64,000 bases of DNA from Arthrobacter ipis (GCF_014694315.1 NZ_JAAOXD010000003.1:207598-271597), one strand, 5' to 3'; numbered from the stretch's first letter, positions 26,401 to 35,980 are shown. Notes: generated from the letters alone by a model not told the origin. Made by a program: numbers and translations.

Positions 26401-28227
26401 ATGGCCCACTTGGCGCGACTGCCGCTGCTTGAGAAAGCACCCACCACCCATGCCGGTCTGCTGGCATGGGTTGAAGAGGTCGCTGGGCTCACCCAGCCGG
26501 ACCGGATTCATTGGGTCGACGGCTCCGAGGAAGAAAACACCCGCCTCACCGACGAACTCGTCGCGGCCGGCACCCTGAAGCGGTTGAACCAGGACCTGTT
26601 CCCCAACTCCTTCGCAGCCTTCTCGGACCCCGCTGACGTGGCCCGCGTTGAAGAGCAGACGTTCATCTGCTCCGAGAAGGAGCACGACGCAGGCTTCACC
26701 AACAACTGGATGGCCCCGGCGGAGATGAAGGAGAAGCTGCGCGGGCTGTTCTCCGGCTCCATGCGCGGCCGCACCATGTACGTCATTCCGTTCGTCATGG
26801 GCCACCTCGACGCCGAGGATCCGAAGTTCGGCGTCGAGATCACCGACTCCGCCTACGTTGTCGCCTCCATGCGCATCATGGCCCGCATCGGCACGGACGT
26901 CCTGAACCGGATTACCGAAACCAACGCCTTCTTCGTTCCGGCCCTGCACTCCCTGGGCGCTCCGCTGGAGGCCGGCCAGGCCGACGTCCCGTGGCCCTGC
27001 AACCCGGACAAGTGGATCGTGCACTTCCCCGAAGAGCGTTCCATCTGGTCCTTCGGCTCCGGCTACGGCGGAAACGCGCTGCTGGGCAAGAAGTGCTACG
27101 CCCTGCGCATCGCTTCGGTCATGGCCCACGACGAGGGCTGGCTTGCCGAGCACATGCTCATCCTCAAGCTCACCTCGCCGGAACAAAAGACCTACTACGT
27201 CTCGGCTGCCTTCCCGTCCGCCTGCGGCAAGACCAACCTTGCCCTCCTGGACCCCACCATCAAGGGCTGGAAGGTCGAAACCCTTGGTGACGACATCACC
27301 TGGATGCGGTTCGGCAAGGAAGGCGAGCTCCGCGCCGTTAACCCCGAGGCCGGCCTCTTCGGCGTGGCCCCCGGCACCGGCTGGGGCACCAACCCCAACG
27401 CCATGCGCGCCATCGCCAAGGGCAACAGCATCTTCACCAACGTTGCGCTGACCGATGACGGCGGCGTCTGGTGGGAGGGCATGACCGAGGAAACCCCGGC
27501 GCACCTCACCGACTGGCGGGGCAACTCCTGGACGCCCGAGTCCGGCAAGCCGGCAGCCCACCCGAACTCGCGCTTCTGCACCCCGATCGACCAGATCGAC
27601 ATGCTGGCCGAGGAGTACCACAGCCCGAACGGTGTGGAGCTGTCCGCCATCCTGTTCGGCGGCCGCCGCAAGACCACCATCCCCCTGGTCACCGAGGCCC
27701 GCGACTGGACCAACGGCATCTTCATGGGCTCCACCCTGTCGTCCGAAACCACCGCTGCTGCTGCCGGTGCCGTCGGCGTGGTCCGCCGCGACCCCATGGC
27801 CATGCTCCCGTTCATCGGCTACGACGCCGGCGACTACCTGAACCACTGGGTCAACCTGTCCGCCAAGGCCAACCCGGAGCGCCTGCCCAAGATCTTCCTG
27901 GTCAACTGGTTCCGCCGCACGGCCGAGGGCGGCTTCGCCTGGCCCGGTTTCGGGGACAACGCGCGTGTCCTGAAGTGGGCCATCGAGCGGCTCGAAGGTA
28001 AGGCCGACGCCGTGGAGACCCCCATCGGCTTCGTGCCGACCGGCGACGCCATCGACCTTGACGGACTCGACATGACCCCCGCCCAGGTGGAGGACGCCGT
28101 GCGCGTCGACGCCGACGAGTGGAAGACCGAGCTCGCGTCTATCGAGGAGTGGTTCGCCAACTTCGGCGATTCGCTGCCCGCCGCGCTCCAGCAGGAGCTC
28201 GACGGCCTGAAGGCCCGCCTGGCCTAG
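26401..28227 (+). CDS. pckG: Phosphoenolpyruvate carboxykinase (GTP)
   Basis: A 608-residue cytoplasmic enzyme converting oxaloacetate and GTP to PEP, CO2 and GDP, the first step of gluconeogenesis. Hallmarks: [16 protein letters not shown], the kinase-1a loop PSACGKTN at residues 272-279 with the reactive cysteine, the metal site in [10 protein letters not shown], and FLVNWFRR near the end. Length is normal for the GTP-dependent family. SD GGAAGGGA lies before ATG 26401. The 280-bp leader has three dyads, one CRP-like, consistent with carbon-source control. A strong hairpin and then a 65-bp palindromic repeat follow. Confidence 0.98.
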   Translation: MAHLARLPLLEKAPTTHAGLLAWVEEVAGLTQPDRIHWVDGSEEENTRLTDELVAAGTLKRLNQDLFPNSFAAFSDPADVARVEEQTFICSEKEHDAGFTNNWMAPAEMKEKLRGLFSGSMRGRTMYVIPFVMGHLDAEDPKFGVEITDSAYVVASMRIMARIGTDVLNRITETNAFFVPALHSLGAPLEAGQADVPWPCNPDKWIVHFPEERSIWSFGSGYGGNALLGKKCYALRIASVMAHDEGWLAEHMLILKLTSPEQKTYYVSAAFPSACGKTNLALLDPTIKGWKVETLGDDITWMRFGKEGELRAVNPEAGLFGVAPGTGWGTNPNAMRAIAKGNSIFTNVALTDDGGVWWEGMTEETPAHLTDWRGNSWTPESGKPAAHPNSRFCTPIDQIDMLAEEYHSPNGVELSAILFGGRRKTTIPLVTEARDWTNGIFMGSTLSSETTAAAAGAVGVVRRDPMAMLPFIGYDAGDYLNHWVNLSAKANPERLPKIFLVNWFRRTAEGGFAWPGFGDNARVLKWAIERLEGKADAVETPIGFVPTGDAIDLDGLDMTPAQVEDAVRVDADEWKTELASIEEWFANFGDSLPAALQQELDGLKARLA

Positions 28228-28240
28228 ACCAGTACGACCG

Positions 28241-28276
28241 CGGCCCCGCACCTTTTTCTTCAAGGGTGCGGGGCCG
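28241..28276. terminator. pckG terminator
   Basis: CGGCCCCGCACC (28241-28252) pairs perfectly with GGTGCGGGGCCG (28265-28276), with a T-rich loop. It lies 13 bases after the pckG stop and between convergent genes. Confidence 0.85.
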
Positions 28277-28290
28277 CCGTCGTCCGTTCT

Positions 28291-28355
28291 GGAGTTTTTG
28301 TCCAGATAATGGGCGCTAACCGCCCCTAAAGTCGTGACAGGTGGACAAAAGCTCC
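28291..28355 (+). repeat. 65-bp palindromic repeat, copy B
   Basis: Starts GGAGTTTTTGTCCA and ends TGGACAAAAGCTCC (one mismatch between arms). The interior reads GATAATGGGCGC then CGCCCCTAAAG. Same length and layout as copies A and C. It lies between pckG and hmp, 13 bases past the hmp stop. Confidence 0.9.
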
Positions 28356-28368
28356 CCGCCCGGAGGGG

Positions 28369-29529
28369 CTAGGCGGCCAGCCAGATGTCCGGGCCGAAGA
28401 CCTCGTAGTGGATCCGTGTTGCGGGGATGCCTGCCTCGATGGCCTCATTGCGGATGTTTTTCATGAACGGCAGCGGCCCGCACAGGTACAGGGAGGCGTC
28501 GGCGGGGAGGTCCACCTCGCGCAGGGACATGAAGCCGGACTTCGTGCCCACCTGCGGTTCCTCCAGCCAGAGCTGGAGGGCGGCGCCGTCGAGGCGCTCG
28601 ACGTCGTCCGTCATCTGGGAGCGCAGCGCCCAGCTGTCCATCGTGCTCTCGGCGTGAAGGACCAGCACCTGGCGGTCGGAGCCGGTTTCGGCGAGGGAAC
28701 GCAGGATCGAGGCGGTGGGCGTGCAGCCAATACCGGCGGAGGCGAGAACCACAGGGCCGTCGCCGTCCTTCAGGGTGATTTCGCCGTAGGGGTTGGAGAT
28801 TTCGATGATGTCTCCGACCTCCACGCTGTTGTGGAGCACGGGGGAGACCTCCCCGCCGTCGTTGATCTTGGTGGTGAAGCTGCGGCTGGTGCCGGCATCG
28901 CCGGAGAGCGAGTACTGGCGGACCTGGCGGAGGCCGTCCGGCAGGGCGACCTTGACGCTGATGTACTGGCCCGGAAGCGCGGCGGTGGCCGGGGTGTCAT
29001 CCACAGGCGCCAGGGTGAATGTCATTGATCCGGTGCCGGCGGGGGTCTTTTCGACGACGGTCCACGGCATCCACATTGCGGTGTTCGCCTGGGCCGCATA
29101 GAGGCCCTTCTCCAGCTTGATCAGGGCGTCGGCCATGAGCCAGTACACCTCTGTCCAGGCTTCGGCGATCTCCGGGGTGATGACGTCGGCCAGGTCCTCG
29201 GCGATGGCGGCGAACAAGTGCTCATAGACCACCTGGTACTGCGGCTCGGTGATGCCGAGGGAAGCGTGCCGGTGCGCAATGCGGGACAGCACGGTCTCCG
29301 GGAGGGTGTCCGGGTTGTTGACCAGGTGGGTGGCGAAGGCGGCGATGCTTCCGGCCAGGGCCTGCTGCTGGTTGCCGTTGCGCTGGTTGGAGCGGCTGAA
29401 CAGCCCGTCAAGGAGTTCCGGGTGCGCGCCGAACAGGCGGTTGTAGAACTTGGGGGTGATTTCGCCGATTCGCGAGCCGACCAGCGGCAGCGTGGCCTCA
29501 ACAACGGGACGGGACTTGTCCGAGAGCAT
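28369..29529 (-). CDS. hmp: Flavohemoprotein (nitric oxide dioxygenase)
   Basis: A 386-residue cytoplasmic protein that oxidises nitric oxide to nitrate using O2 and NAD(P)H. Residues 1-140 are a globin domain with the proximal haem ligand His88 in HRHASLG. Then an FAD-binding domain with RQYSLSGD and an NAD-binding domain with VLASAGIGCTPTASILRSL, ending VFGPDIWL. Family length is normal. AGGAG lies 8 bases before the ATG. An NsrR-like operator sits about 57 bases upstream and nsrR is the next gene in the same direction, so NO-dependent derepression is expected. Confidence 0.97.
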   Translation of the reverse strand: MLSDKSRPVVEATLPLVGSRIGEITPKFYNRLFGAHPELLDGLFSRSNQRNGNQQQALAGSIAAFATHLVNNPDTLPETVLSRIAHRHASLGITEPQYQVVYEHLFAAIAEDLADVITPEIAEAWTEVYWLMADALIKLEKGLYAAQANTAMWMPWTVVEKTPAGTGSMTFTLAPVDDTPATAALPGQYISVKVALPDGLRQVRQYSLSGDAGTSRSFTTKINDGGEVSPVLHNSVEVGDIIEISNPYGEITLKDGDGPVVLASAGIGCTPTASILRSLAETGSDRQVLVLHAESTMDSWALRSQMTDDVERLDGAALQLWLEEPQVGTKSGFMSLREVDLPADASLYLCGPLPFMKNIRNEAIEAGIPATRIHYEVFGPDIWLAA

Positions 29530-29585
29530 CGATACTCCTGAGCTAGTGGTCCGGGGTCTTTGGGCCGGACCGGAAACTGTAGATA

Positions 29586-29603
29586 TTGGTATTTAAAATA
29601 CAA
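29586..29603 (-). promoter_or_regulatory. Predicted NsrR operator
   Basis: On the minus strand TTGTATTTTAAATACCAA is a dyad close to the ATRTATTTTAAATAYAT-type NsrR motif known from other bacteria. It lies 57-74 bases before the hmp start codon, in an otherwise GC-rich area. Confidence 0.8.
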
Positions 29604-29605
29604 GT

Positions 29606-29636
29606 TTCTACGGGTCTATTTCTACACCCCGTAGAA
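29606..29636. promoter_or_regulatory. Inverted repeat beside the NsrR operator
   Basis: TTCTACGGG (29606-29614) and CCCGTAGAA (29628-29636) form perfect 9-bp arms around a 13-bp centre. It could be a second operator in the hmp promoter. The remaining stretch to 29760 is GC-rich with no further signal seen. Confidence 0.5.
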
Positions 29637-29760
29637 GTAATTTTCCAAATGGAGAAGGGAGCGCGGGGGAGCCGGGTAAGGGCGTGCGGGGGCGGCCGGT
29701 TCAGGCGCGGTTCTTCGGGCGGGCGAACACGGCCAGGCGGGTGGGCGGTCAGGAGGGCGG

Positions 29761-30210
29761 CTAGGCGCCGGGGCGCAGACCGATGGCCTCGAAGACGGGT
29801 GTCATCTGCCGTGAGGTGGGCAGTTCGGCCACCACGACGTCGTCGAGCTCGCGGTAAAAGGCCTCGCGGGCGCGGGCCATGGCGCCGCGGAGCCGGCACT
29901 CATTGATGAGCGGGCAGCTGCCGGCCGGACCGATGCACTCGGCGGCGTCCTCGCGGGTATCCAGCTCCCGCAGGACCCGGCCCACGGTGACACGGCGGCC
30001 GGCCGCGCTGAGCCGCGAGCCCCCGTTCCGGCCACGCTCCACGTCAATGAGCCCGAGCATGCGCAGCTTCGCCACGGCCTTGCTGACGTGGTTGTAGGGG
30101 GTTCCGACGGCGTCCGCGACGTTCTGGGTGGTCAGCAGGCCGCCCTCGGGCGCGGCAGCGAGCACCATGAGGGCGCGCAGGCTGACGTCCGCGAAGGCGT
30201 TGATTTTCAT
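29761..30210 (-). CDS. nsrR: Rrf2-family NO-sensing repressor
   Basis: A 149-residue Rrf2 regulator. Winged helix at residues 1-65 (INAFADVSLRALMVLA, TPYNHVSKAVAKL), then Cys92, Cys99 and Cys105 (ECIGPAGSCPLINEC), the spacing of the [4Fe-4S] cluster of NsrR. Nitrosylation of that cluster releases DNA. It lies upstream of hmp in the same direction, separated by 231 bases that carry the matching operator. The pairing with hmp and the cysteine pattern favour NsrR over IscR or RsrR. Confidence 0.93.
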   Translation of the reverse strand: MKINAFADVSLRALMVLAAAPEGGLLTTQNVADAVGTPYNHVSKAVAKLRMLGLIDVERGRNGGSRLSAAGRRVTVGRVLRELDTREDAAECIGPAGSCPLINECRLRGAMARAREAFYRELDDVVVAELPTSRQMTPVFEAIGLRPGA

Positions 30211-30308
30211 GCTTCTAGCCTAAATGACCTGGGCAAATCGACGTTCCGACCAGCGCGGCGGGTGGCTGTGCGCGCCTGGTGCCGGCGCACTTCGCCGTTT
30301 CGCCCGGT

Positions 30309-30791
30309 CTAGTCCGTCCAAATGACAGGCTCGTTGGAGTCGGCGGCAAGGTCGCCGAACTCCCACTCGGTGCCCCCGGTGATGGCGGCGTACGGCAGGA
30401 CCGCTGCGAACACCGCGCCGTCCCGGTGCTCGGTGGCCACATGGATGGCGTCCGAGTCCTCCTCGACCAGGGTGATGTCGCAAACAATGGCGGCGGCGCG
30501 GAACTCGTCCCGGTGCTGGCGCAAAAGCTCCGTGATGTCGCGGATCATCGCGTCGGCGTCGAACTCGCTGTCCCCGTCCGCATCCGGATCTGCCGGCGAA
30601 ACAGCGACGAGGCGCACATCGCCGTCGTTCTCCACCACGAGGGCGAACGGCGGGAACCCGCCGCTGCGCTCAAGCTGCTCCTGGGCCGCCGCCATTCCGG
30701 TGCCCAGCAGGTTTTCCAGATCCGTGGCCGTGGACTCCGGCACGGATGCGCGCCACGATGACTGGGCCGGGGTCGAGTCGGGTGATGCCAC
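30309..30791 (-). CDS. Acidic hypothetical protein
   Basis: A 160-residue protein not recognised as a named family. It is acidic and soluble. The pattern GGFPPFALVVENDGDVRLVAV..., then a helix (MIRDITELLRQHRDE) and strands AAAIVCDITLVEE, HVATEHRDGAVFAAVLPY, suggests one alpha/beta domain. It starts 8 bases after the phosphomannomutase stop, so it is likely the second gene of that operon. No signal peptide or membrane segment. Confidence 0.75.
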   Translation of the reverse strand: MASPDSTPAQSSWRASVPESTATDLENLLGTGMAAAQEQLERSGGFPPFALVVENDGDVRLVAVSPADPDADGDSEFDADAMIRDITELLRQHRDEFRAAAIVCDITLVEEDSDAIHVATEHRDGAVFAAVLPYAAITGGTEWEFGDLAADSNEPVIWTD

Positions 30792-30799
30792 GGGCAGTC

Positions 30800-32218
30800 C
30801 TAGCTGCGGACCAGGGCCAGCACGCGGTCGCGCACCCGCTCCATCGTGGCCCGGTCCGTGGCTTCGGCGTTCAGCCGCAGGTACGGTTCGGTGTTGGAGG
30901 GGCGCAGGTTAAACCAGAAGCTGCCGTCGGCGGCGGTGAAGGTGCTGCCGTCCAGGTGGTCCACCGCCACGTCCTCGGTCTCGAAGTCGGCCCGGACGCG
31001 CTCCACGGCGCCGGCCTTGTCCTCGATTTCCGAGTTGATTTCACCGGAGGAAACGTATGGTTCGTACTCCCGGCCGAGCTCCGAAAGCGGGCCGTCCTGT
31101 TCACCCAGTGCGGCCAGCACGTGCATGGCGGCAAGCATGCCGGTGTCCGCGTTCCAGAAGTCGCGGAAGTAGAAGTGTGCGGAGTGCTCCCCGCCGAAGA
31201 TGGCGCCTTCCTCTGCCATGACGGCTTTGATGAAGGAGTGGCCCACCCGGGTCCGTACCGCCCGGCCGCCGTCTTCGGCGACGAGTTCCGGTACCGCGCG
31301 GGAGGTCAGGAGGTTGTGGATGATGGTGGGATTCGCCTCGCCCTGCGCCTTCGCGCGGGCGATTTCCCGGCGGGCCACCATGCCGGTGATGGCCGACGGC
31401 GAGACCGCCTCGCCCTTTTCGTCGATGACGAAGCAGCGGTCGGCGTCGCCGTCGAACGCCAGGCCGATGTCCGCGCCGTGTTCGACGACGGCGGCCTGCA
31501 GGTCGCGCAGATTTTCCGGCTCCAGTGGGTTGGCCGGGTGGTTCGGGAAGGAGCCGTCCAGTTCGAAGTAGAGCGGAACAATGTCGAAGGGCAGCTTGGG
31601 CAGCAGCGTGTCGCCGAGGACGGCCGGTGTGGTGAGTCCGGCCATGCCGTTGCCGGCGTCCACCACCACCTTGAGGGGGCGCGAAGCGGAGAGGTCAACC
31701 AGCGTGCGCAGGTACTCGGCGTAATCCTTCAGCACGTCCCGGACACCGATCTGCCCCCGCGTTTCGGCAGCGGGGATGGAGCCCGTGTTCAGGTACTGCT
31801 CGGCGAGTGCCTGGATCTCCTTGAGGCCGGTCTCGGAGGAGATGGGGACGGCGCCGGCCTTGGCCATCTTGATGCCGTTGTATGCGGCGGGGTTGTGGCT
31901 CGCGGTGAACGTGGCACCTGCGGCGTTCAAGGCTCCGCACGCGTAGTACAGCTCGTCCGTGGAGATCAGGTCCAGCAGCTGGACGTTGGCTCCCCGGGTG
32001 GCGGCACCGCCGGCGAACGCCTTGCTGAACTCGGGGGAGGACGGGCGCATGTCCCCGCCGACCAGGACCGTCTGTCCCTCAAGGCCAAGCACGTCAACGA
32101 ACGCTGCGCCTACGGCTTCGACGATTTCAGCGGTGATGGAGTCGCCCACGATGCCGCGGACGTCATACGCCTTGAACGAGGCCGAAAGGTCAAAAGTACG
32201 GGTCTTGTCGCTAGTCAC
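30800..32218 (-). CDS. manB: Phosphomannomutase/phosphoglucomutase
   Basis: A 472-residue alpha-D-phosphohexomutase interconverting hexose 1- and 6-phosphates, supplying GDP-mannose and glycan precursors. The phosphoserine loop is TASHNPAAYNGIK, the metal loop is AFDGDADRCF, the sugar-binding loop is GGEHSAHFYF, and the phosphate-binding end is RPSNTEPYLRL. GTG at 32218 fits the start of the conserved fold; a longer frame to 32296 has no conserved residues. The envelope glycosyltransferases in this window are potential consumers. A hypothetical gene follows in the operon. Confidence 0.94.
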   Translation of the reverse strand: MTSDKTRTFDLSASFKAYDVRGIVGDSITAEIVEAVGAAFVDVLGLEGQTVLVGGDMRPSSPEFSKAFAGGAATRGANVQLLDLISTDELYYACGALNAAGATFTASHNPAAYNGIKMAKAGAVPISSETGLKEIQALAEQYLNTGSIPAAETRGQIGVRDVLKDYAEYLRTLVDLSASRPLKVVVDAGNGMAGLTTPAVLGDTLLPKLPFDIVPLYFELDGSFPNHPANPLEPENLRDLQAAVVEHGADIGLAFDGDADRCFVIDEKGEAVSPSAITGMVARREIARAKAQGEANPTIIHNLLTSRAVPELVAEDGGRAVRTRVGHSFIKAVMAEEGAIFGGEHSAHFYFRDFWNADTGMLAAMHVLAALGEQDGPLSELGREYEPYVSSGEINSEIEDKAGAVERVRADFETEDVAVDHLDGSTFTAADGSFWFNLRPSNTEPYLRLNAEATDRATMERVRDRVLALVRS

Positions 32219-32346
32219 GGCACTTATCTTACGGGCACCCGCGCGGCGGCCTGTGAAGGGGAAGTCACAGAAGCGCACGCCGGCTGTTGTCCACATGGCG
32301 GGTCCGCTGGGTTTGGAGTGTCAGAGGCGGCTGGGATACTGAATCA

Positions 32347-34560
32347 ATGGCAAATAACCAGCACGCTCCTGTCCTTGCTTCTGCCCCCGGCCCCTCCGGT
32401 ACCGGCGCCGGAACGGACCACGAAGCGGTCACTGGGACCCGCGGCCAGGCCCTGTCGGTGCTGCGCGAGCTGGTAGGCCGGCCGGACGCCGACTTCCACG
32501 ACGGCCAGTTCGAGGCCATCGAAGCGCTGGTCGACGGCGGCCGCCGGACGCTTGTGGTGCAGCGGACGGGCTGGGGAAAATCCGCCGTTTACTTCGTGGC
32601 GTCCCTGCTGCTCCGGCGGCGCGGGGCCGGACCCACCCTGATCGTTTCGCCGCTGCTGGCCCTGATGCGGGACCAGGTGGCCGCCGCCGCCCGGGCAGGT
32701 GTCCGGGCCGTGGCTATCAACTCCGCCAACCAGCTGGAGTGGGATACGGTGCGGGAGCAGCTTGCTGCCGACCAGGTGGATGTCCTGCTGGTGTCCCCCG
32801 AGCGGCTCACCAATCCTTCGTTCCGCGAAAACCAGTTGCCAGAACTCATCCGGCGCACGGGGCTGCTGGTTATCGACGAGGCCCACTGCATCTCAGACTG
32901 GGGCCACGATTTCCGGCCCGACTACCGTCGCATTGCCGACCTCATCGCCGAGCTGCCGGACACCGTGCCTGTACTGGCCACCACAGCCACTGCCAACTCC
33001 AGGGTGGTCCACGACATCGAGGAACAGCTGGGCGACGGCGTGCTGACCATCCGCGGCGCATTGGGCAGGGAGTCGCTGCGGCTCGGGGTCCTGGCGCTGC
33101 CCGATTCGCGCGAGCGTCTGGGCTGGCTTCTGACGCACCTGGCCGATCTGCAGGGCAGCGGAATCATCTACACCCTGACAGTCTCCGCCGCCGAGGACAC
33201 CGCCAGGTTGCTCGCTGAGGCGGGCCACGAGGTACTGGCCTATACCGGCCGCACAGACCCGGCAGACCGGGAGAGGGCGGAACAGCTCCTCAAGGACAAC
33301 CAGGTCAAGGCACTGGTGGCCACCTCCGCGCTGGGGATGGGCTTCGACAAGCCGGACCTCGGTTTCGTGGTGCACCTCGGCGCACCGTCGTCCCCGGTTG
33401 CCTACTACCAGCAGGTGGGCAGGGCAGGCCGTGGCGCCGCCAATGCAGATGTCCTGCTCCTGCCCGGGTCCGAGGACCGCGAAATCTGGCAGTACTTCGC
33501 CACGGCCTCCATGCCCTCCGAGGAGAAGGCCACGGCTGTGCTGACCGCGCTGGCGGAGGCGGGCTCGGCCGTGTCCACCGTGGCTTTGGAGGCCCGGGTG
33601 GACCTGCGCCGGACGCCGCTGGAACTCCTGCTGAAGGTCCTCGCCGTGGACGGCGCAGTGGAACGGGTGGGCGGCGGCTGGCGCTCCACCGGGATGCCCT
33701 GGACGTACGACGCCGAACGGTACCGCCGCATCGCGGAGGCCCGGGTGGACGAGCAGGACTCCATGGTCATCTACCAGGACACCGCCGGGTGCCGGATGGA
33801 GTACATCACCTCGGTCCTGGATGACGAGACCGCCGCCGCCTGCGGCCGCTGCGACAACTGCGCAGGGAGGTGGTTCCCCTCGGAGGTCGCCTCCACAGCC
33901 ACGGAGGCTGCAGGACAGACCCTCAGCCGTGCGGGCATCGTGCTGGAGTCCCGGCTCCAGTGGCCCAGCGGAATGGACCGCCTCGGGGTGCCGGTGAAGG
34001 GCAAGATCAAACCTGACGAAAACGTAGCGGACGGCCGGGTCCTCGCCAGGCTGACCGATTTGGGCTGGGGCGGGGCGCTGCGCGAACTCTTCGCGGCCGG
34101 GGCCTCGGACCGCGCTGTCGATCCCGGCATGCTGCAGGCCTGTGTCCAGGTGCTCCGCGAATGGGGCACCGGTGATTCCCGGATTCCGGGCTGGAGCGGC
34201 GCAGGCAGGCCTGCGGCGATTGTCAGCATGCCCTCGCGCAGCAGGCCCGAACTCGTGGACTCCCTGGCCCGTGGCATCTCCCAGATCGGCCGCATCCCGT
34301 ACATCGGCCAGCTGCAGCTCGAGCACGGCGGGCCCACGGGCGGACGCGGCGGCAACAGCGCCTACCGGCTGGCCGGTGTGTGGGACCGTCTCGTGGTGGG
34401 GGAGTCACTGGCGGCAGAGCTCGCTGGCCTGGGCGGAGGCAGCGTGATGCTCATCGACGACCTCGTGGACAGCCGCTGGACCGTCACCGTCGCGGGACGC
34501 GCGCTCAGGCGGGCCGGTGCGGGCGCGGTGCTTCCGCTGGCGCTGGCCCAGGCCGGCTGA
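32347..34560 (+). CDS. RecQ-like ATP-dependent DNA helicase with C-terminal phosphoribosyltransferase-like domain
   Basis: A 737-residue protein. The helicase core has Walker A in QRTGWGKS (72-79), DEAH at 177-180 in DEAHCISDWGHDFRP, and motif VI QQVGRAGRG. A RecQ zinc site follows (GCRMEYIT... CGRCDNC). No HRDC domain is seen; instead the end resembles a phosphoribosyltransferase, with VMLIDDLVDSRWT (acidic PRPP-loop motif at 704-712) and the strand-helix GRALRRAGAGAVLPLALA. It unwinds DNA during recombination or repair; the tail may sense a nucleotide or PRPP. I chose ATG at 32347, as the longer frame to 32287 adds unconserved residues. Its 3' end overlaps the convergent MFS gene by 56 bases. 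Confidence 0.9.
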   Translation: MANNQHAPVLASAPGPSGTGAGTDHEAVTGTRGQALSVLRELVGRPDADFHDGQFEAIEALVDGGRRTLVVQRTGWGKSAVYFVASLLLRRRGAGPTLIVSPLLALMRDQVAAAARAGVRAVAINSANQLEWDTVREQLAADQVDVLLVSPERLTNPSFRENQLPELIRRTGLLVIDEAHCISDWGHDFRPDYRRIADLIAELPDTVPVLATTATANSRVVHDIEEQLGDGVLTIRGALGRESLRLGVLALPDSRERLGWLLTHLADLQGSGIIYTLTVSAAEDTARLLAEAGHEVLAYTGRTDPADRERAEQLLKDNQVKALVATSALGMGFDKPDLGFVVHLGAPSSPVAYYQQVGRAGRGAANADVLLLPGSEDREIWQYFATASMPSEEKATAVLTALAEAGSAVSTVALEARVDLRRTPLELLLKVLAVDGAVERVGGGWRSTGMPWTYDAERYRRIAEARVDEQDSMVIYQDTAGCRMEYITSVLDDETAAACGRCDNCAGRWFPSEVASTATEAAGQTLSRAGIVLESRLQWPSGMDRLGVPVKGKIKPDENVADGRVLARLTDLGWGGALRELFAAGASDRAVDPGMLQACVQVLREWGTGDSRIPGWSGAGRPAAIVSMPSRSRPELVDSLARGISQIGRIPYIGQLQLEHGGPTGGRGGNSAYRLAGVWDRLVVGESLAAELAGLGGGSVMLIDDLVDSRWTVTVAGRALRRAGAGAVLPLALAQAG

Positions 34561-35980
34561 CCTCGGCCCCCGCGTGCCGGTGGAGCATCAGGCTGTCGGC
34601 GGTGCTGAGGAGCATCAGCACCGCAATCGACAGGAACGCGCCGCGGTAGGCGGCCACGCTGCTGCCGTCCGGTCCGGCTGACAGGACGCCGCCAAGCCCG
34701 GACGAGAGCAGGGATTCCGACCCGAAGAGGCGCAGCAGCAGGGCGCCCACCGCGATGCCGGCCCCGGTGGCCAGCTGAACGAGCGTTGCCGAGACGGCGT
34801 TGGCCGACGTCAGCTGCCCCGGCACGATGTCTGCGTACTGGACCGATGCGTACGCGGAGAAGCCGATGGAACGGAACGCCCCGCTAAACACCAGGAGCCC
34901 GAACACCAGTGGTTCCGGTGTGGCCGGGGTCAGCATCGCGCAGAGGGCGAAGGTGGCTGCCGACGCCAGGGATGCGAACACCAGCACCGGCTTGAACCCG
35001 AAGCGCCTGATGAGCGGCGTCGTGGCGGGTTTGATGCCGATGTTCCCGATGAACACGGCGGCCACCATGATGCCCGCGTGCAGGGGGCTCCATCCGAATC
35101 CGTTCTGGAACATCAGCGGCAACAGGAACGGCACGGCACTGATGGTCAGCCGGTAGATGAAGCCGCCCGAGTTGGTGGCCCGGAAGGTGCGGGTGCCGAA
35201 CACCGTCAGGTCAAACAAAGGGTGGGCGGCGCGTCGCATCCAGAAGACCGCTGCTGCCAGCGCGAGAACCCCGGCCAGAATGCTGGGCCAGGTCCACAAG
35301 CCGCCGGGGTGTCCGCTGGCCAGTTCAAGGCCCGCAACCAAAGCGCCCACGCCGGCTGTCGTCAGGGCAAGCCCAAGCCAGTCCAGCCGGCGGGTCCGGT
35401 CGCCGGGAACGGCAGGAACCAGGCGCAGGGCGGCGAGGAAGGCTGCGGCGCCGAGCGGCAGGTTGATCAGGAAGATCCAGTGCCAGGACAGGTAGGTGGT
35501 CAGGGCGCCGCCCACCAGCGGTGCGAGGACCGGAGCCAGCAACCCCGGCCAGACGAGATAGGCGGTGGCGCGCAGCAGATCCGACTTTGGTGTCCCGCGA
35601 AGCACCAGCAGCGTCCCTACCGGCACCATCATTGCCCCGCCCAGGCCCTGCAGGACGCGGCTGACGGTCAGCATAGTGAGGTCCTGGCTGGCGGCGCACA
35701 GCAGCGACGCCAGGGCAAAGACAGCGATGGCCAGACAAAAAATCCGCCGGGGCCCAAGGCGCTCCGCCAACCAGCCGCTCAGCGGGATACCCATGGCCAC
35801 TGTCATCAGGTAGGCGGTCATGGTGATGTTCACGCTGGCCGACGGCACCCCGAAGTCCCCGGCGATGCTTGGGATGGCGGTGGTCAGGACCGTCCCGTCG
35901 AGGAACTCCATGAAGAACGTGGCCGCCACCAGCAGGGCAAGCTTGGGGCTCCAGGCCTCGCTGGCAGAAAGCTTGTTCAT
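34505..35980 (-). CDS. DHA2-type MFS multidrug exporter
   Basis: A 491-residue polytopic transporter with about 14 helices. Helix 1 contains FMEFLDGTVLTTAIPSI, the conserved Asp motif of the DHA2 (EmrB/QacA) group; the loop between helices 2 and 3 has LAERLGPRRIF (motif A), and helix 5 has the motif C-like PLVGGALTTYLSWHWIFLINLP. It should export drugs or metabolites using the proton gradient. The last 56 bases overlap the end of the convergent RecQ gene, so the C-terminal His/Pro/Arg-rich tail is shared coding DNA. No adjacent regulator. Confidence 0.92.
   Translation of the reverse strand: MNKLSASEAWSPKLALLVAATFFMEFLDGTVLTTAIPSIAGDFGVPSASVNITMTAYLMTVAMGIPLSGWLAERLGPRRIFCLAIAVFALASLLCAASQDLTMLTVSRVLQGLGGAMMVPVGTLLVLRGTPKSDLLRATAYLVWPGLLAPVLAPLVGGALTTYLSWHWIFLINLPLGAAAFLAALRLVPAVPGDRTRRLDWLGLALTTAGVGALVAGLELASGHPGGLWTWPSILAGVLALAAAVFWMRRAAHPLFDLTVFGTRTFRATNSGGFIYRLTISAVPFLLPLMFQNGFGWSPLHAGIMVAAVFIGNIGIKPATTPLIRRFGFKPVLVFASLASAATFALCAMLTPATPEPLVFGLLVFSGAFRSIGFSAYASVQYADIVPGQLTSANAVSATLVQLATGAGIAVGALLLRLFGSESLLSSGLGGVLSAGPDGSSVAAYRGAFLSIAVLMLLSTADSLMLHRHAGAEVSRPGPAPAEAPRPHRPA

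Noticed and set aside
26233..28263. Open frame on the minus strand opposite pckG
   Set aside because: PEP carboxykinase on the plus strand is unmistakable; the antisense frame has no recognisable domain.
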